A stretch of DNA of 64,000 bases from Eubacteriaceae bacterium CHKCI004. GTDB lineage: Bacteria; Bacillota; Clostridia; Lachnospirales; Lachnospiraceae. Shown one piece after another: positions 9,540 to 21,044 of the stretch (its first letter is position 1; every line of letters begins with the position of its first letter). The stretch is taken from assembly GCA_900016875.1 (NCBI GenBank), contig FCNR01000063.1:186001-250000 (forward strand). Reading direction: 5' to 3'. The notes under the pieces are model-generated. The model did not search any database, had not been told where the DNA came from, and worked only from the letters and a program-made list of their open reading frames with translations. The translations under genes and the position numbers were made by a program.

Positions 9540-10622
9540 ATGAAGTTATTACAGGGAGTGATACTGGGCGGATGCCTGTTCCTGGGCCTGTTCTTTCTGC
9601 ATTCCTTTGACGCGAAGGCAGCGAGTGTGACCATGGATGGTGTACGTTACTGGTTGATAGACTGGGATTCCGAAGCGAAGGGACACGCAGAACTGGACCC
9701 GGATTCTGATCTTTCGGAAGTCTACATAAGAAATGAAGTGGAATTTCTCGGTAAATCCTATCCGGTGGGTTCATTCTGGTGGGATGAGGACGATTTTATG
9801 GTTGATTCCGATGATTCTTTTGGCGAAGGATGGGGGCAGGCGGATTTAAAAGAAACCAATACCGCCCACGAGTCTCTGAGAAAGATTACATTTGCTCCGG
9901 GCATTACAGTTCAGGGCAGAGCGATCAGTTTTAAAAAGCTGGAAGAAGTTGTGTTCGAGGGAGAAGTTTCCTATATGGATGAAGTCAGTTATTTTAACTG
10001 CCCGAAATTAAAAACAATTGTTCTTCCGTCCAGCTACGGGGAGCCGGTTTACAGATCAGAGTTTGGAATTGATATAAAGAGATGTCCGTCAGTACAGATT
10101 GTCGCGGATGAGTCCAACCCGCATTTCCAGGTCATCGATAACGACGTATATTCCAAAGATGGAACCATTCTTTATAACGTGACCAGCAGTGCTAAAACAT
10201 ACAAGGTGAAAGATTTTGTCCGTCACATCGGAGAATACGCTTTCAATGGAAACAATACAATCCGGTCCGTGACCATGCCGAACTCGGTGCAGACTGTCGG
10301 AAGATATGCCTTTGGTGAAATGAAGAAACTGTCTTCCATTCGTCTGAGCAAGTCTCTTCAGAAGCTGGAAGAGGGTGTGTTCCTTGGTTCAAAGAAGTTA
10401 AAGAAGCTGACTCTGCCAAAAAATATCAAGCGATTTGACGGGAATTTTGGCTGGAAAGAAAACAAATTTGAAAAATTAGTGATCCGCACCAAAAATATTA
10501 AAAAAGGATCGTTTTACGATCTCTCCAAAAAATGTACGGTGTATGTCCGGAACAAAAAGGTGAAAAGACAGCTTCGGAAATTTGATTTTGACGGAAAAAT
10601 TGTTGTGAAAAAGAAAAAATGA
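9540..10622 (+). CDS. Secreted BspA-type leucine-rich-repeat protein
   Basis: A 360-residue exported protein. ATG 9540 is preferred because AAGGAGGGAG precedes it closely and a signal peptide starts there (MKLLQGVILGGCLFLGLFF, cleavage near AKAAS). The longer frame would begin inside the upstream gene. The N-terminal part (about 30-200) is not recognised. The C-terminal half has LRR_5/BspA repeats (IGEYAFNGNNTIRSVTMPNS, VGRYAFGEMKKLSSIRLSKS), as in Bacteroides and Clostridia surface proteins. The end is strongly basic (KKKK). It lies 55 bp after the other repeat protein and is probably co-transcribed with it. Confidence 0.82.
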   Translation: MKLLQGVILGGCLFLGLFFLHSFDAKAASVTMDGVRYWLIDWDSEAKGHAELDPDSDLSEVYIRNEVEFLGKSYPVGSFWWDEDDFMVDSDDSFGEGWGQADLKETNTAHESLRKITFAPGITVQGRAISFKKLEEVVFEGEVSYMDEVSYFNCPKLKTIVLPSSYGEPVYRSEFGIDIKRCPSVQIVADESNPHFQVIDNDVYSKDGTILYNVTSSAKTYKVKDFVRHIGEYAFNGNNTIRSVTMPNSVQTVGRYAFGEMKKLSSIRLSKSLQKLEEGVFLGSKKLKKLTLPKNIKRFDGNFGWKENKFEKLVIRTKNIKKGSFYDLSKKCTVYVRNKKVKRQLRKFDFDGKIVVKKKK

Positions 10623-10719
10623 TAAATGGGGAAAGGGCTGCTGATGGCAGTCCTTTTCCACGTAAAAATGATAAGAAGATATTACGATGAAATATCGGAT
10701 GAGAGAAAGGAAAAATAAT

Positions 10720-11211
10720 ATGAACATCACAGTGAGAGAATACAATAATCAAGACCTTTCTTCTATAACTGCCATCTGGAACGAGGTGGTGGAGGAAGGC
10801 GTCGCCTTCCCTCAGGAAGAATCTCTCACCGCGCAGACCGGCGCGGAATTTTTTGCGCAGCAGAGCCATTGCGGCGTGGCGGAGGACACGGACACAGGAA
10901 ATGTACTGGGACTTTATATCCTTCATCCAAACAACGTGGGACGCTGTGGGCACATCAGCAACGCAAGCTACGCCGTGGCCTCCGAAGCACGGGGACAGCA
11001 CATCGGAGAGCTTTTGGTGCGGGACAGCATCGCACAGGCGCACAGACTGGGATTTCGTATCCTGCAGTTTAACGCGGTGGTAAAAACCAACGCCGGGGCC
11101 CGGCATCTCTACGAAAAGATCGGATTTAAGCAGCTTGGCGTGATTCCGGGCGGGTTCCGGATGAAGGACGGCAGATACGAGGATATCTGTCCTTATTATA
11201 TAGAAGTGTGA
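10720..11211 (+). CDS. GNAT-family N-acetyltransferase
   Basis: A 163-residue single-domain acetyltransferase of the RimI/Pat type. The acetyl-CoA loop is in SEARGQHIGELLV (R/Q-x-x-G-x-G/A type), and NAGARHLYEKIGF is the usual C-terminal motif. ATG 10720 is favoured over the in-frame ATG at 10687, because AGAAAGGA lies just upstream and the conserved MNITVREY start is there. The acceptor cannot be told. The gene stands alone between the repeat-protein genes and the heat-shock promoter. Confidence 0.85.
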   Translation: MNITVREYNNQDLSSITAIWNEVVEEGVAFPQEESLTAQTGAEFFAQQSHCGVAEDTDTGNVLGLYILHPNNVGRCGHISNASYAVASEARGQHIGELLVRDSIAQAHRLGFRILQFNAVVKTNAGARHLYEKIGFKQLGVIPGGFRMKDGRYEDICPYYIEV

Positions 11212-11255
11212 AGGATTTTCCTGAACTGTTAAAAATAAAAATTTGAAATTAATGC

Positions 11256-11284
11256 TTGACAAGAAATGTATATAGTGCTAAGTT
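11256..11284 (+). promoter_or_regulatory. Promoter of the hrcA-grpE-dnaK-dnaJ operon
   Basis: TTGACA at 11256-11261, a 17-nt spacer and TAAGTT at 11279-11284, preceded by TG to make an extended -10. The CIRCE operator follows 13 bp later. Confidence 0.7.
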
Positions 11285-11297
11285 ATCTATAAAGATA

Positions 11298-11324
11298 TTA
11301 GCACTCAACATAAACGAGTGCTAA
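11298..11324 (+). promoter_or_regulatory. CIRCE operator
   Basis: A perfect TTAGCACTC-N9-GAGTGCTAA, the consensus HrcA operator. It lies between promoter and hrcA, so HrcA with GroE represses the operon until heat or misfolded protein titrates it. Confidence 0.98.
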
Positions 11325-11349
11325 TAACTAAGAAAGAAGGGACACAGTT

Positions 11350-12402
11350 ATGAATCTGGATGAACGTAAGATGAAAATACTGAAGGCAATCATATCTACT
11401 TACCTTGAGACGGGTGAACCGGTGGGAAGCAGAACCATTGCCAGAGATTCTGATTTGCATTTGAGTTCTGCAACCATTCGTAATGAGATGGCAGATTTGG
11501 AAGAGCTGGGATATATTTTACAGCCGCATACATCTGCTGGCAGGATTCCTTCTGATTTGGGATACCGTTATTATGTGGATCATCTGATGGAAGAGAAAGA
11601 GAGCGAGTTTGCAGCCCGGGAGAATGAGCTTCGGAAGGAACGGCAGGCTCTCCTGCAGAAGATGGACCGTATGGAGGAAGTTCTTAAGAACGTGGCGGAT
11701 GTACTGGCGGCCAATACCAATTATGCCACTCTCATCACCACGCCGCAGATTAAGGAATCAAAGATAAAGTTCATACAGCTTTCCATGGTGGACAGCCGGA
11801 GACTTCTTGCGGTCATTGTTCTTGGCAATGACACGGTGCGGAATCTTCTGATGAATATCGAAGATCCTCTTGGCAATGACGAGATCCTTAAGCTCAACAT
11901 ATTATTGAATTCTTTCCTGCAGGGGCTGACGCTCAAGGATATTAATCTGGAGCTGGTGCATACCATGAAGGTGCAGGCAGGAATGCATGCCTCCATTCTG
12001 GAAGGCGTTTTTAATGGAATTGTGGAGGCGATACACGAAGCAGACGATATGGAGATTTACACCAGCGGCGCCACAAACATGCTGAAGTATCCGGAGCTGG
12101 TAAGTCCGGATCACACCATGGCGCTTCTTGATACTCTGGTGGAGAAGAAAGCTCTTGTAAAGCTTGTGGATGACACGGTGAACCAGGAGGAACGCCATGG
12201 AATCCAGGTTTACATCGGTAATGAGACCCCGGTGCAGACATTGAAGGATTGCAGCATCGTGACTGCGACCTATGAACTGGCGGAAGGGGGAACCGGAACG
12301 GTCGGTATCATCGGACCGAAACGGATGGATTATCAGAAGGTGGTAAATACTCTCAAGAATCTGACGGATGATTTAGATGAGATTTTCAATAATAAATCAT
12401 AG
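11350..12402 (+). CDS. hrcA: Heat-inducible repressor HrcA
   Basis: A 350-residue protein of normal length. The N-terminal winged helix (VGSRTIARDSDLHLSSATIRNEMADLEELGYILQPHTSAGRIPSDLGYRYYVD) is the HrcA DNA-binding domain, followed by a GAF-like dimerisation domain. It is the first gene of the operon, directly behind the CIRCE site that it should bind. ATG 11350 has AAGAAGGGA upstream. Confidence 0.98.
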   Translation: MNLDERKMKILKAIISTYLETGEPVGSRTIARDSDLHLSSATIRNEMADLEELGYILQPHTSAGRIPSDLGYRYYVDHLMEEKESEFAARENELRKERQALLQKMDRMEEVLKNVADVLAANTNYATLITTPQIKESKIKFIQLSMVDSRRLLAVIVLGNDTVRNLLMNIEDPLGNDEILKLNILLNSFLQGLTLKDINLELVHTMKVQAGMHASILEGVFNGIVEAIHEADDMEIYTSGATNMLKYPELVSPDHTMALLDTLVEKKALVKLVDDTVNQEERHGIQVYIGNETPVQTLKDCSIVTATYELAEGGTGTVGIIGPKRMDYQKVVNTLKNLTDDLDEIFNNKS

Positions 12403-12431
12403 AAAATAAATCACAGAAAGGTGGTACTTAA

Positions 12432-13088
12432 GTGGAAGAGAATAAAAAAGAATTCGACGAAAGTATCGTAGACGAAAACATTTCTGAAGCTGCTCAGGAT
12501 GAGGAGCAGAAGGAAGACGCTTCTGAGGAAGCGAATGCAGCTGAGACAGCGGAGGCTGCCGGCGATGCTGCAGAAGGCGAAGAAGAATCCGATGAGCCGG
12601 ACAGCAAGAAGAAAAAGAAGAAATCTGCCAGGGCTCTGGAGATAGAATTAAAGAAGAGCCAGGAGATGCTTGCCGATATCACGGACAAATATCAGCGGCT
12701 GATGGCGGAGTTTGAGAACGCCAGAAAACGTAATGCCAAAGAGCAGAGCCGCATGTATGATATCGGCGCAAAGGAAGTTCTCGCAAAGCTGCTTCCGGTG
12801 GTGGATAACTTTGAAAGAGGCTTGGATGCTCTCTCCGAGGAGGAAAAAGAGGGCGCATTTGCCCAGGGCATTGAGAAGATCTACCAGCAGCTCATGACCG
12901 TCTTTGATGAGATTGGCGTGAAAGCGATGGATGCAGCCGGTAAGGAATTCAATCCGGATTTCCACAATGCGGTGATGCATGTGGAAGATGAAGAACTGGG
13001 TGAGAACCTGGTAGTGGAAGAGTTCCAGAAGGGCTATATGTACAAAGACAGCGTGCTTCGGCACAGCATGGTAAAAGTTGCCAACTAG
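12432..13088 (+). CDS. grpE: Nucleotide exchange factor GrpE
   Basis: A 218-residue protein. The first 75 residues are very acidic and low in complexity, then a KKKKKK stretch. A long coiled coil (about 75-130) is followed by the GrpE beta domain (FERGLDAL, GVKAMDAAGKEFNPDFHNAVMHVE). It releases ADP from DnaK. The start is GTG at 12432 with AGAAAGGTGG 8 nt upstream. Second gene of the operon, 29 bp after hrcA. Confidence 0.97.
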   Translation: MEENKKEFDESIVDENISEAAQDEEQKEDASEEANAAETAEAAGDAAEGEEESDEPDSKKKKKKSARALEIELKKSQEMLADITDKYQRLMAEFENARKRNAKEQSRMYDIGAKEVLAKLLPVVDNFERGLDALSEEEKEGAFAQGIEKIYQQLMTVFDEIGVKAMDAAGKEFNPDFHNAVMHVEDEELGENLVVEEFQKGYMYKDSVLRHSMVKVAN

Positions 13089-13161
13089 AGCTGATGGAGC
13101 AGACCGCTGGCCGGTCGGCAAGATCAGTGATTACAGATATAGTTGATTTTAGGAGGAATGA

Positions 13162-15027
<1,866 letters not shown>

Positions 15028-15052
15028 AATCAGAATTCAATACAATGACAGA

Positions 15053-15087
15053 GGAAGAGGAGACGGGGCTGCCCTGTCCCCTCTTCC
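15053..15087 (+). other. GC-rich hairpin between dnaK and dnaJ
   Basis: GGAAGAGGAGACGGG (from 15053) pairs with CCTGTCCCCTCTTCC (15073-15087) with two mismatches. There is no proper T run, so it is more likely an mRNA-stabilising or attenuating hairpin that sets the DnaK:DnaJ ratio than a full terminator. Confidence 0.5.
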
Positions 15088-15174
15088 CTTGTCGTTCACC
15101 GGGTGAAATAATTTTCATCTGATATACGCTCCGCGAAAGACGCGCAGGGGCAAGCCTTGAATTTGGAGGATAGT

Positions 15175-16380
15175 ATGGCAGATAAAAGAGATTATTACGA
15201 GGTTCTGGGCGTAAATAAAAACGCCACAGAAAATGAAATAAAGCGTGCCTACCGGAAGGTGGCAAAAAAATATCATCCGGATATGAATCCGGGGGATAAA
15301 AATGCGGAAGAAAAGTTTAAAGAAGCTTCTGAGGCTTACGAAGTATTAAGTGACCCGGATAAGAGAGCCCGCTATGACCAGTTCGGCCATGCCGCCTTTG
15401 AGCAGGGAGGCGGAGGAGCCGGCGGATTCGGCGGATTTGATTTCGGCAGCGGAGATATGGGCGACATTTTTGGAGATATTTTTGGCGATTTCTTTGGCGG
15501 CGGCAGCCGCAGCAATGCCAGAAGAAACGGCCCGCGTCAGGGTGCGAACCTGCGGGCGGCTGTCCGTATTACATTTGATGAGGCTATCCGAGGCGTAGAC
15601 AAAGAGCTGGAGATTACCCTGAAAGAGAAATGTAACACCTGCGGCGGCAGCGGCGCCAAGCCGGGAACCAGTCCGGAGACCTGTTCCAAATGTAACGGAA
15701 CCGGTCAGGTGGTCTATACGCAGCAGTCCATGTTCGGCATGGTAAGAAATGTACAGCCGTGTCCGGATTGTAACGGAACCGGTCAGGTAATCCGTTATAA
15801 ATGTGCCGATTGCTCCGGAACCGGTTACATCAAGGTGCGCAAGAAGATTAAAGTTCCGATTCCGGCAGGTATTGACAACGGTCAGAGTGTGCGGATCCGC
15901 GAGAAAGGCGAGCCGGGTATCAACGGAGGACCGAGAGGAGACCTGCTTGTCAATGTAAATGTATCCCGTCATCCGAAGTTCCAGAGACAGGAATACGATA
16001 TCTTCTCCACGGAGCCGATTACATTTGCACAGGCAGCTTTGGGCGCTACCATTAAGATCGACACAGTAGACGGACCGATGGATTATACCATTAAGCCGGG
16101 AACACAGACTGATACGAAAATCCGTCTGAAAAATAAAGGTGTGCCTAGCCTTCGGAATAAAAACCTTCGTGGTAATCATTTTGTCACCCTGGTGGTACAG
16201 GTGCCGGAGCGCATGACAGAAGCGCAGAAAGAGGCGCTGCGCCGGTTCCAGGAGGCCATGGGAGAGGTGCCGCCAGCGCAGACAGATGCTTCAGGCGCAG
16301 CAAAAACAGAGCCGGAAAAGCATGAAAAGCATGAGAAACATGAAAGAAAAGGCTTCTTTGGCGGAAAGAAGAAGAAATAA
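15175..16380 (+). CDS. dnaJ: Co-chaperone DnaJ (Hsp40)
   Basis: A 401-residue class I DnaJ. The J domain (1-70) contains HPD ([11 protein letters not shown]), then a Gly/Phe-rich region (about 75-115), four CxxCxGxG zinc repeats ([32 protein letters not shown]) and the C-terminal substrate-binding domains. The tail is an unusual Lys/His/Glu stretch. ATG 15175 is chosen over the TTG at 15157, because GGAGGA is 4 nt upstream and [12 protein letters not shown] is the conserved start. Confidence 0.98.
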   Translation: MADKRDYYEVLGVNKNATENEIKRAYRKVAKKYHPDMNPGDKNAEEKFKEASEAYEVLSDPDKRARYDQFGHAAFEQGGGGAGGFGGFDFGSGDMGDIFGDIFGDFFGGGSRSNARRNGPRQGANLRAAVRITFDEAIRGVDKELEITLKEKCNTCGGSGAKPGTSPETCSKCNGTGQVVYTQQSMFGMVRNVQPCPDCNGTGQVIRYKCADCSGTGYIKVRKKIKVPIPAGIDNGQSVRIREKGEPGINGGPRGDLLVNVNVSRHPKFQRQEYDIFSTEPITFAQAALGATIKIDTVDGPMDYTIKPGTQTDTKIRLKNKGVPSLRNKNLRGNHFVTLVVQVPERMTEAQKEALRRFQEAMGEVPPAQTDASGAAKTEPEKHEKHEKHERKGFFGGKKKK

Positions 16381-16391
16381 ATGGATGAGAC

Positions 16392-16423
16392 AGCTTCGCG
16401 GGAAATATCCCGCGGGGCTTTTT
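16392..16423 (+). terminator. Terminator of the heat-shock operon
   Basis: A 12-bp stem (16392-16403 with 16408-16419, including two G-T pairs), a 4-nt AATA loop and a T run at 16419-16423. Confidence 0.9.
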
Positions 16424-16470
16424 GAGTATTATTATAATTTCGATATCTATTATGAACAAAGGAGAACGTT

Positions 16471-17682
16471 ATGTCGGAAACAAAAAAGGAAAGCTTTTTG
16501 AAGAGAAAAAACGTTGAGATTTCTTTTAAACGGTATGGAATCGACGCCATGGGCGCCATGGCATTAGGCTTATTTGCATCTTTGCTGATTGGAACTATTT
16601 TTCAGACTATTGCGGAAAATATTGGCACTGCGGGCCTCATGGCTACTTTATCAGGTTTGAGTGGTGACGAATTATCCGCACAGACTGCGGCTCTTGGCGG
16701 TGTGGACAGCGTCTGCTGGGTGTTATACAGAATCGGTACTTACGCCACTGCCGTAACGGGAGCGGCCATGGCGGCAGCCATAGGGTATGCTCTGGACGCT
16801 CCGCCGCTGGTTCTGTTTTCGCTCTGTGCGGTCGGTCAGGCAACCAATACCCTGGGCGGCTCCGGCGGCCCTCTGGCAGTATTATTTGTGGCGATCATTG
16901 CCTGTGAATTTGGTAAACTGGTATCAAAGGAGACGAAGATTGATATTCTTGTAACGCCGGCAGTTACGATTGTAATCGGAACTCTTTGTGCAATGGTTCT
17001 GGCTCCAATCTTCAGAACCATCTGTGACGCCCTCGGAACTTTCATCGGATGGGCGACAAACCTGCAGCCATTCCTGATGGGAATCGTTATCTCAACAGTA
17101 GTGGGCATCGTACTCACTCTGCCAATCAGTTCCGCGGCTATCTGTGCGGCCATCGGAATCAGCGGCGGCGCAGTGCTGGCAGCTCTCGTAGATGGAACGG
17201 TCTCCATAGAGGTATGGAACGGTCTGGCGCTGGCCGGCGGAGCTGCCACAGTCGGCTGCTGTACACATATGCTTGGTTTTGCAACTCTCAGTTATCCGGA
17301 AAATGGCATCGGAGGATTTGTGGCGCAGGGTATCGGAACTTCCATGCTGCAGGTGCCGAACCTGATGAAAAAACCGGTGTTATGGCTGCCTCCGGTTATC
17401 ACATCCTCTATCCTGGGACCGATTGCAACCTGTGTCTTCCAGCTCAGAAATAACGGAGCAGCGATATCTTCAGGAATGGGAACTTCGGGTCTGGTAGGAC
17501 CGATTGGTATTATCACCGGATGGGGCAATATGCCGGAAGGCTATGCGGCCGGAGTAAAAGACTGGATCGGATTGATTCTCCTCTGTTTTGTTTTACCGAT
17601 TGTCCTCAACTGGTTCATCGGCAAGTTCATGAGAGCAAAAGGGCTCATCAAAGAGGGAGACTTAAAAATAGATCTTGGTTAA
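16471..17682 (+). CDS. PTS_EIIC_2 / PfoR-like membrane protein
   Basis: A 403-residue integral membrane protein with about ten hydrophobic segments rich in Gly and Ala, including GQATNTLGGSGGPLAVLF and GMGTSGLVGPIGIITGWG. These features match the stand-alone EIIC_2 family that includes PfoR of Clostridium perfringens. No IIA, IIB or phosphorylatable-domain gene lies beside it, so it is probably not a classical sugar PTS. Its substrate is unknown. ATG 16471 has AAAGGAGA upstream. A single gene between two terminators. Confidence 0.75.
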   Translation: MSETKKESFLKRKNVEISFKRYGIDAMGAMALGLFASLLIGTIFQTIAENIGTAGLMATLSGLSGDELSAQTAALGGVDSVCWVLYRIGTYATAVTGAAMAAAIGYALDAPPLVLFSLCAVGQATNTLGGSGGPLAVLFVAIIACEFGKLVSKETKIDILVTPAVTIVIGTLCAMVLAPIFRTICDALGTFIGWATNLQPFLMGIVISTVVGIVLTLPISSAAICAAIGISGGAVLAALVDGTVSIEVWNGLALAGGAATVGCCTHMLGFATLSYPENGIGGFVAQGIGTSMLQVPNLMKKPVLWLPPVITSSILGPIATCVFQLRNNGAAISSGMGTSGLVGPIGIITGWGNMPEGYAAGVKDWIGLILLCFVLPIVLNWFIGKFMRAKGLIKEGDLKIDLG

Positions 17683-17705
17683 GACAATTTGAAAGGAATA
17701 TCCCG

Positions 17706-17726
17706 GGCAGGCTTTGCCAGCCTGCC
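17706..17726 (+). other. Short hairpin after the EIIC_2 gene
   Basis: GGCAGGCT (17706-17713) and AGCCTGCC (17719-17726) form a perfect 8-bp stem with a 5-nt loop. No T run follows; it may protect the mRNA 3' end. Confidence 0.4.
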
Positions 17727-17747
17727 GCAGGATATGAGAGATAAGCA

Positions 17748-17781
17748 GAAAGCGCTGTGTATAGCATCACTTTCTTTTTTT
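17748..17781 (+). terminator. Terminator of the EIIC_2 gene
   Basis: GAAAG (17748-17752) pairs with CTTTC (17770-17774), with a short inner GCT/AGC stem, followed by T7. The rest of the gap 17782-17940 is AT-rich and shows no gene. Confidence 0.6.
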
Positions 17782-17940
17782 GTGCGCATTTTTATTTGCA
17801 GATTTTTATTTGCAGATGAATAAAAGAGTGCATTTTTTGTCATGCTTATGTTACAATAAACTATGTTTTTAACAGATTGGGAAATCCTGCCGTGCAGGAT
17901 TCTTTCTCATCACAGAAGAGAAATGGAAAGGAGATAATAT

Positions 17941-18264
17941 ATGTCGATGATAAAGATTACCGTAGATAATTTTAAAGAAAATGTACTGGAAGGAGCGAAG
18001 CCTGCTCTGGTGGAGTTTTCCGCCCCATGGTGTACTTACTGCCGCCGAATCGGGCCTGCCATGAAGAAAATCGCAGAACAGTATGCAGATACTATGGTAA
18101 CCGGCGAGATCAATATTGACGAGCAGGAAGCGCTGGCAGAAGAATACAAGGTGGAGGTCATCCCTACTCTGATGATATTTAAAGATGGAAAAATGCTCGG
18201 CAGTATTGTGGCTCCGGATTCCAAAGCGAAGATTGAAGCTTTTATCGCGGAACATCTGAAATAG
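17941..18264 (+). CDS. Thioredoxin with WCTYC active site
   Basis: A 107-residue thioredoxin fold. The active site reads APWCTYCRRIGP, so the usual WCGPC is changed to WCTYC while both cysteines remain. The cis-Pro motif is VIPTLMIF. GGAGAT precedes ATG 17941. It lies 14 bp before trxB and so forms a complete thioredoxin reduction unit. The altered CxxC dipeptide should change its redox potential; this is inferred from studies of the family. Confidence 0.92.
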   Translation: MSMIKITVDNFKENVLEGAKPALVEFSAPWCTYCRRIGPAMKKIAEQYADTMVTGEINIDEQEALAEEYKVEVIPTLMIFKDGKMLGSIVAPDSKAKIEAFIAEHLK

Positions 18265-18278
18265 AGGAGGATATATGA

Positions 18279-19202
18279 ATGGAACACATTTATGACGTTG
18301 TGATCATCGGAGGCGGGCCGGGCGGTTACACGGCGGCTCTCTATTGCGCCCGCGCCGGCATGGATACATTGATTCTTGAGAAACTGTCCGCCGGAGGACA
18401 GATGGCTCTCACCAGCCAGATCGACAACTATCCGGGATTCGACGAGGGCATCGACGGATTCGAGCTGGGTGAGAAAATGCAGCAGGGAGCCGAGAGATTC
18501 GGCGCAAAAACGGAGCTGGCGGAAGTGGAGAGCGTGCAGCTGGCCGGCGATGTGAAAGAAATCGTCACCAGCGAGGGAACGTTCCACAGCCGGACGGTGG
18601 TCATTGCCACCGGCGCCACGCCAAGGGAGCTGGGAATCGCTGACGAGGCGAAGCTGGTGGGCCGCGGCGTCAACTACTGTGCCGCCTGTGACGGTATGTT
18701 CTATAAAGGCAAAACCGTGGCGGTCATCGGCGGAGGCAATTCTGCCGCCGGCGACGCATTGCTTTTGTCCAAAATCTGTGAAAAAGTTGTGATCGTTCAC
18801 AGAAGGGACACACTCCGGGCAGAAAAAATCTACCACACCCCGTTGATGCAGGCGGAAAATGTGGAATTCTGCTGGAACAGCACGGTGGAAGCCTTCTTAT
18901 ATGAGGATAAGGTGAACGGAATCCGGGTGAAGAACAAACTCACCGGCGAGGAAAAAGACGTTGCCTGTGACGGCGTCTTCGTGAGTATCGGCCGTTCCCC
19001 GGCCACAGAACTTTTCAAAGGGCAGGTGGACATGGATAAGGCAGGATACATCATCGCCAACGAGACGACCAAAACCAGCGTGCCGGGCGTATTTGCCGTG
19101 GGCGACGTTCGTACCAAAGTGATGCGCCAGGTGATTACTGCCGCCGCAGACGGGGCAGTGGCGTCACATTTCATTGAAGAATATCTGGCAGAAAAAGAAT
19201 AG
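18279..19202 (+). CDS. trxB: Thioredoxin-disulfide reductase
   Basis: A 307-residue flavoprotein. It has an FAD-binding GGGPGGYTAALYCARAG, the redox-active CAAC (NYCAACDGMFYKG), an NADPH-binding VIGGGNSAAGDALLL and the C-terminal FAD motif GVFAVGDVR. It uses NADPH to reduce the thioredoxin encoded just upstream. GAGGAGG precedes the ATG. Confidence 0.96.
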   Translation: MEHIYDVVIIGGGPGGYTAALYCARAGMDTLILEKLSAGGQMALTSQIDNYPGFDEGIDGFELGEKMQQGAERFGAKTELAEVESVQLAGDVKEIVTSEGTFHSRTVVIATGATPRELGIADEAKLVGRGVNYCAACDGMFYKGKTVAVIGGGNSAAGDALLLSKICEKVVIVHRRDTLRAEKIYHTPLMQAENVEFCWNSTVEAFLYEDKVNGIRVKNKLTGEEKDVACDGVFVSIGRSPATELFKGQVDMDKAGYIIANETTKTSVPGVFAVGDVRTKVMRQVITAAADGAVASHFIEEYLAEKE

Positions 19203-19215
19203 AATGGATAGAATT

Positions 19216-20184
19216 ATGAAGTGGAATAAAATTACAATTGAGACAACGACAGCAGCCGAGGATATGTTAAGCTACGAGCTGCAGGAAATGGGCATCGAGG
19301 GTGTGGAAGTGGAAGACCATGTCCCGCTCTCAGAGGAAGACCGCAAGATCATGTATGTGGATCTTCTGCCGGACGAGATTGCGCCGGATGACGGAACCGC
19401 AAGAATCTCCTGCTACATCGACGAGCAGGAAGATCTCGATGAGATGCTGGACAAAATCCGTGCCAAAATCGAGGAACTCTCGGCATTTCTCCCTATGGGA
19501 ACCGGAAAGATTACTCTGGGAACCACCGAGGAAGAAGACTGGATCAATAACTGGAAAGCATTTTTTAAGCCGTTCCGGCTGGACGGCAACATCGTCATCA
19601 AACCGACCTGGGAGACCCTCGCCGATCAGAAAGACGACGATATCGTCATCGAGATCGACCCGGGAACAGCCTTCGGCAGCGGCTCCCACGAGACAACCAA
19701 GTTGTGCATTTCCCAGCTTAAAAAATACATAAAACCGGACACTGAGCTTCTGGACGTGGGAACCGGCAGCGGCATCCTCTCCATCATCGGACTCAAACTG
19801 GGCGCCCGCCACGCCATGGCAACGGATATCGACCCCAACGCCATCCGCGCCACGGAAGAGAACTTTGCCATCAACGGCGTCGCCGGACAGGCGGAAGTCC
19901 ACCGGGTCAACATCCTCGATGAAACCGAAGCCCGGGAATTCTACGAAAACAACCACGGCAAACGCTACGACGTCATCGTGGCGAACATCCTCGCTGATGT
20001 CATCATCCCCCTTTCGGGTATCGTAACCCCGCTTCTCACCGACGACGGCGTGTTCATCACCTCCGGCATCATCAACACCATGGAGGAAGCCGTGAAAGAA
20101 GCCATGCTCGCCAACAACTTCGAGATCCTCGAGATTCACCACATGAAAGACTGGGTGAGCATCACGGCGAAGCCGAAGAAATAG
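19216..20184 (+). CDS. prmA: Ribosomal protein L11 methyltransferase PrmA
   Basis: A 322-residue SAM methyltransferase. The N-terminal substrate domain is followed by the PrmA hallmark IDPGTAFGSGSHETTKLC and motif I LLDVGTGSGILSI, then VANILADVI. The start at 19216 (MKWNKITIETT) fits the family; an in-frame ATG at 19204 gives four more residues. Both have weak ribosome sites 2-14 bp after trxB, which suggests translational coupling. Confidence 0.95.
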   Translation: MKWNKITIETTTAAEDMLSYELQEMGIEGVEVEDHVPLSEEDRKIMYVDLLPDEIAPDDGTARISCYIDEQEDLDEMLDKIRAKIEELSAFLPMGTGKITLGTTEEEDWINNWKAFFKPFRLDGNIVIKPTWETLADQKDDDIVIEIDPGTAFGSGSHETTKLCISQLKKYIKPDTELLDVGTGSGILSIIGLKLGARHAMATDIDPNAIRATEENFAINGVAGQAEVHRVNILDETEAREFYENNHGKRYDVIVANILADVIIPLSGIVTPLLTDDGVFITSGIINTMEEAVKEAMLANNFEILEIHHMKDWVSITAKPKK

Positions 20185-20273
20185 AACGATACAGAGCAGA
20201 CGGATAAAAAGATTGCGCCTCCTTTTCTAAAGTAGTAAAATGTAGCTATATTCAGAAAGGGGGGCGTTTTTTT

Positions 20274-20896
20274 GTGGCAAGAATATTTAATGTGAACGGC
20301 GTATGCAGGCCGAACCGCCATTATATGGTCGATCTTTCTTCCAGACTGGCTGCTATCAAAAAAATAGTGGACGACGGAGCCTACTTTACAATTAATAAAG
20401 CACGTCAGTATGGAAAAACAACAATGCTGCAGGCACTGGCGCATTATTTGCTTTTCTGGTATCAAGACTCTGCAAACTGATGGATGAAAAGCTGGCAGGC
20501 AGCGAAGAATTTCCTTCAAAGAAATCTGTCTGGACAAAACAGGGATTTCTGGAAGCGGTAAAACTCCTGCTGGCTGAAAAAAACTCTTTATTTGAATCAT
20601 TGATAGGTAAACTCAACGATTATCCGGATTTGAAAAAAATGATTTATCAGCTTTTGTTTCAAGGTCAGACGATCACATATAATGCCGATGATTTCGCTAC
20701 AGATATGTTGCTTATGTTCGGTTTTGTGAAAGCGGAACGGGAAACTGTGCAGATTGCCAACCGAATCTTTGAGACCCGTCTGTACAATTACTTTTTGACC
20801 TTGCCGGAGGTACAGAACGGAGAAATGTACCGGCTGGCGCTCTGGAATAAAAATCAGTTTATCAAAAATGGAAAATTTATAAGTTCAGTTAAGTAA
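20274..20896 (+). pseudogene. AAA-ATPase-like protein relic
   Basis: Two pieces of one family are found in different frames. 20274-20480 holds the N-terminus with Walker A (FTINKARQYGKTTML). 20480-20896 holds a middle segment (MDEKLAGSEEFPS, LLFQGQTITYNADD, TVQIANRIFETRLYNYFL) typical of the AAA-ATPase-like proteins (PF09820) common in Lachnospiraceae. Most of the ATPase core between them and the C-terminal nuclease-like domain are gone, so this is a relic with at least one internal deletion and a truncation. Confidence 0.8.
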
Positions 20897-21044
20897 AGGC
20901 AGATTTCGTAAAAAAGACGAAATGTCTAATAAAAAGCGGCAGAAAATAAATTTCTGTCGTTTTTTTCATAAAAGAGATTGACAAAAACATAAAATCTGAT
21001 ATTCGTAAGTAGTAAGGAAAAAATTGATATGGGAGGAAAATATC

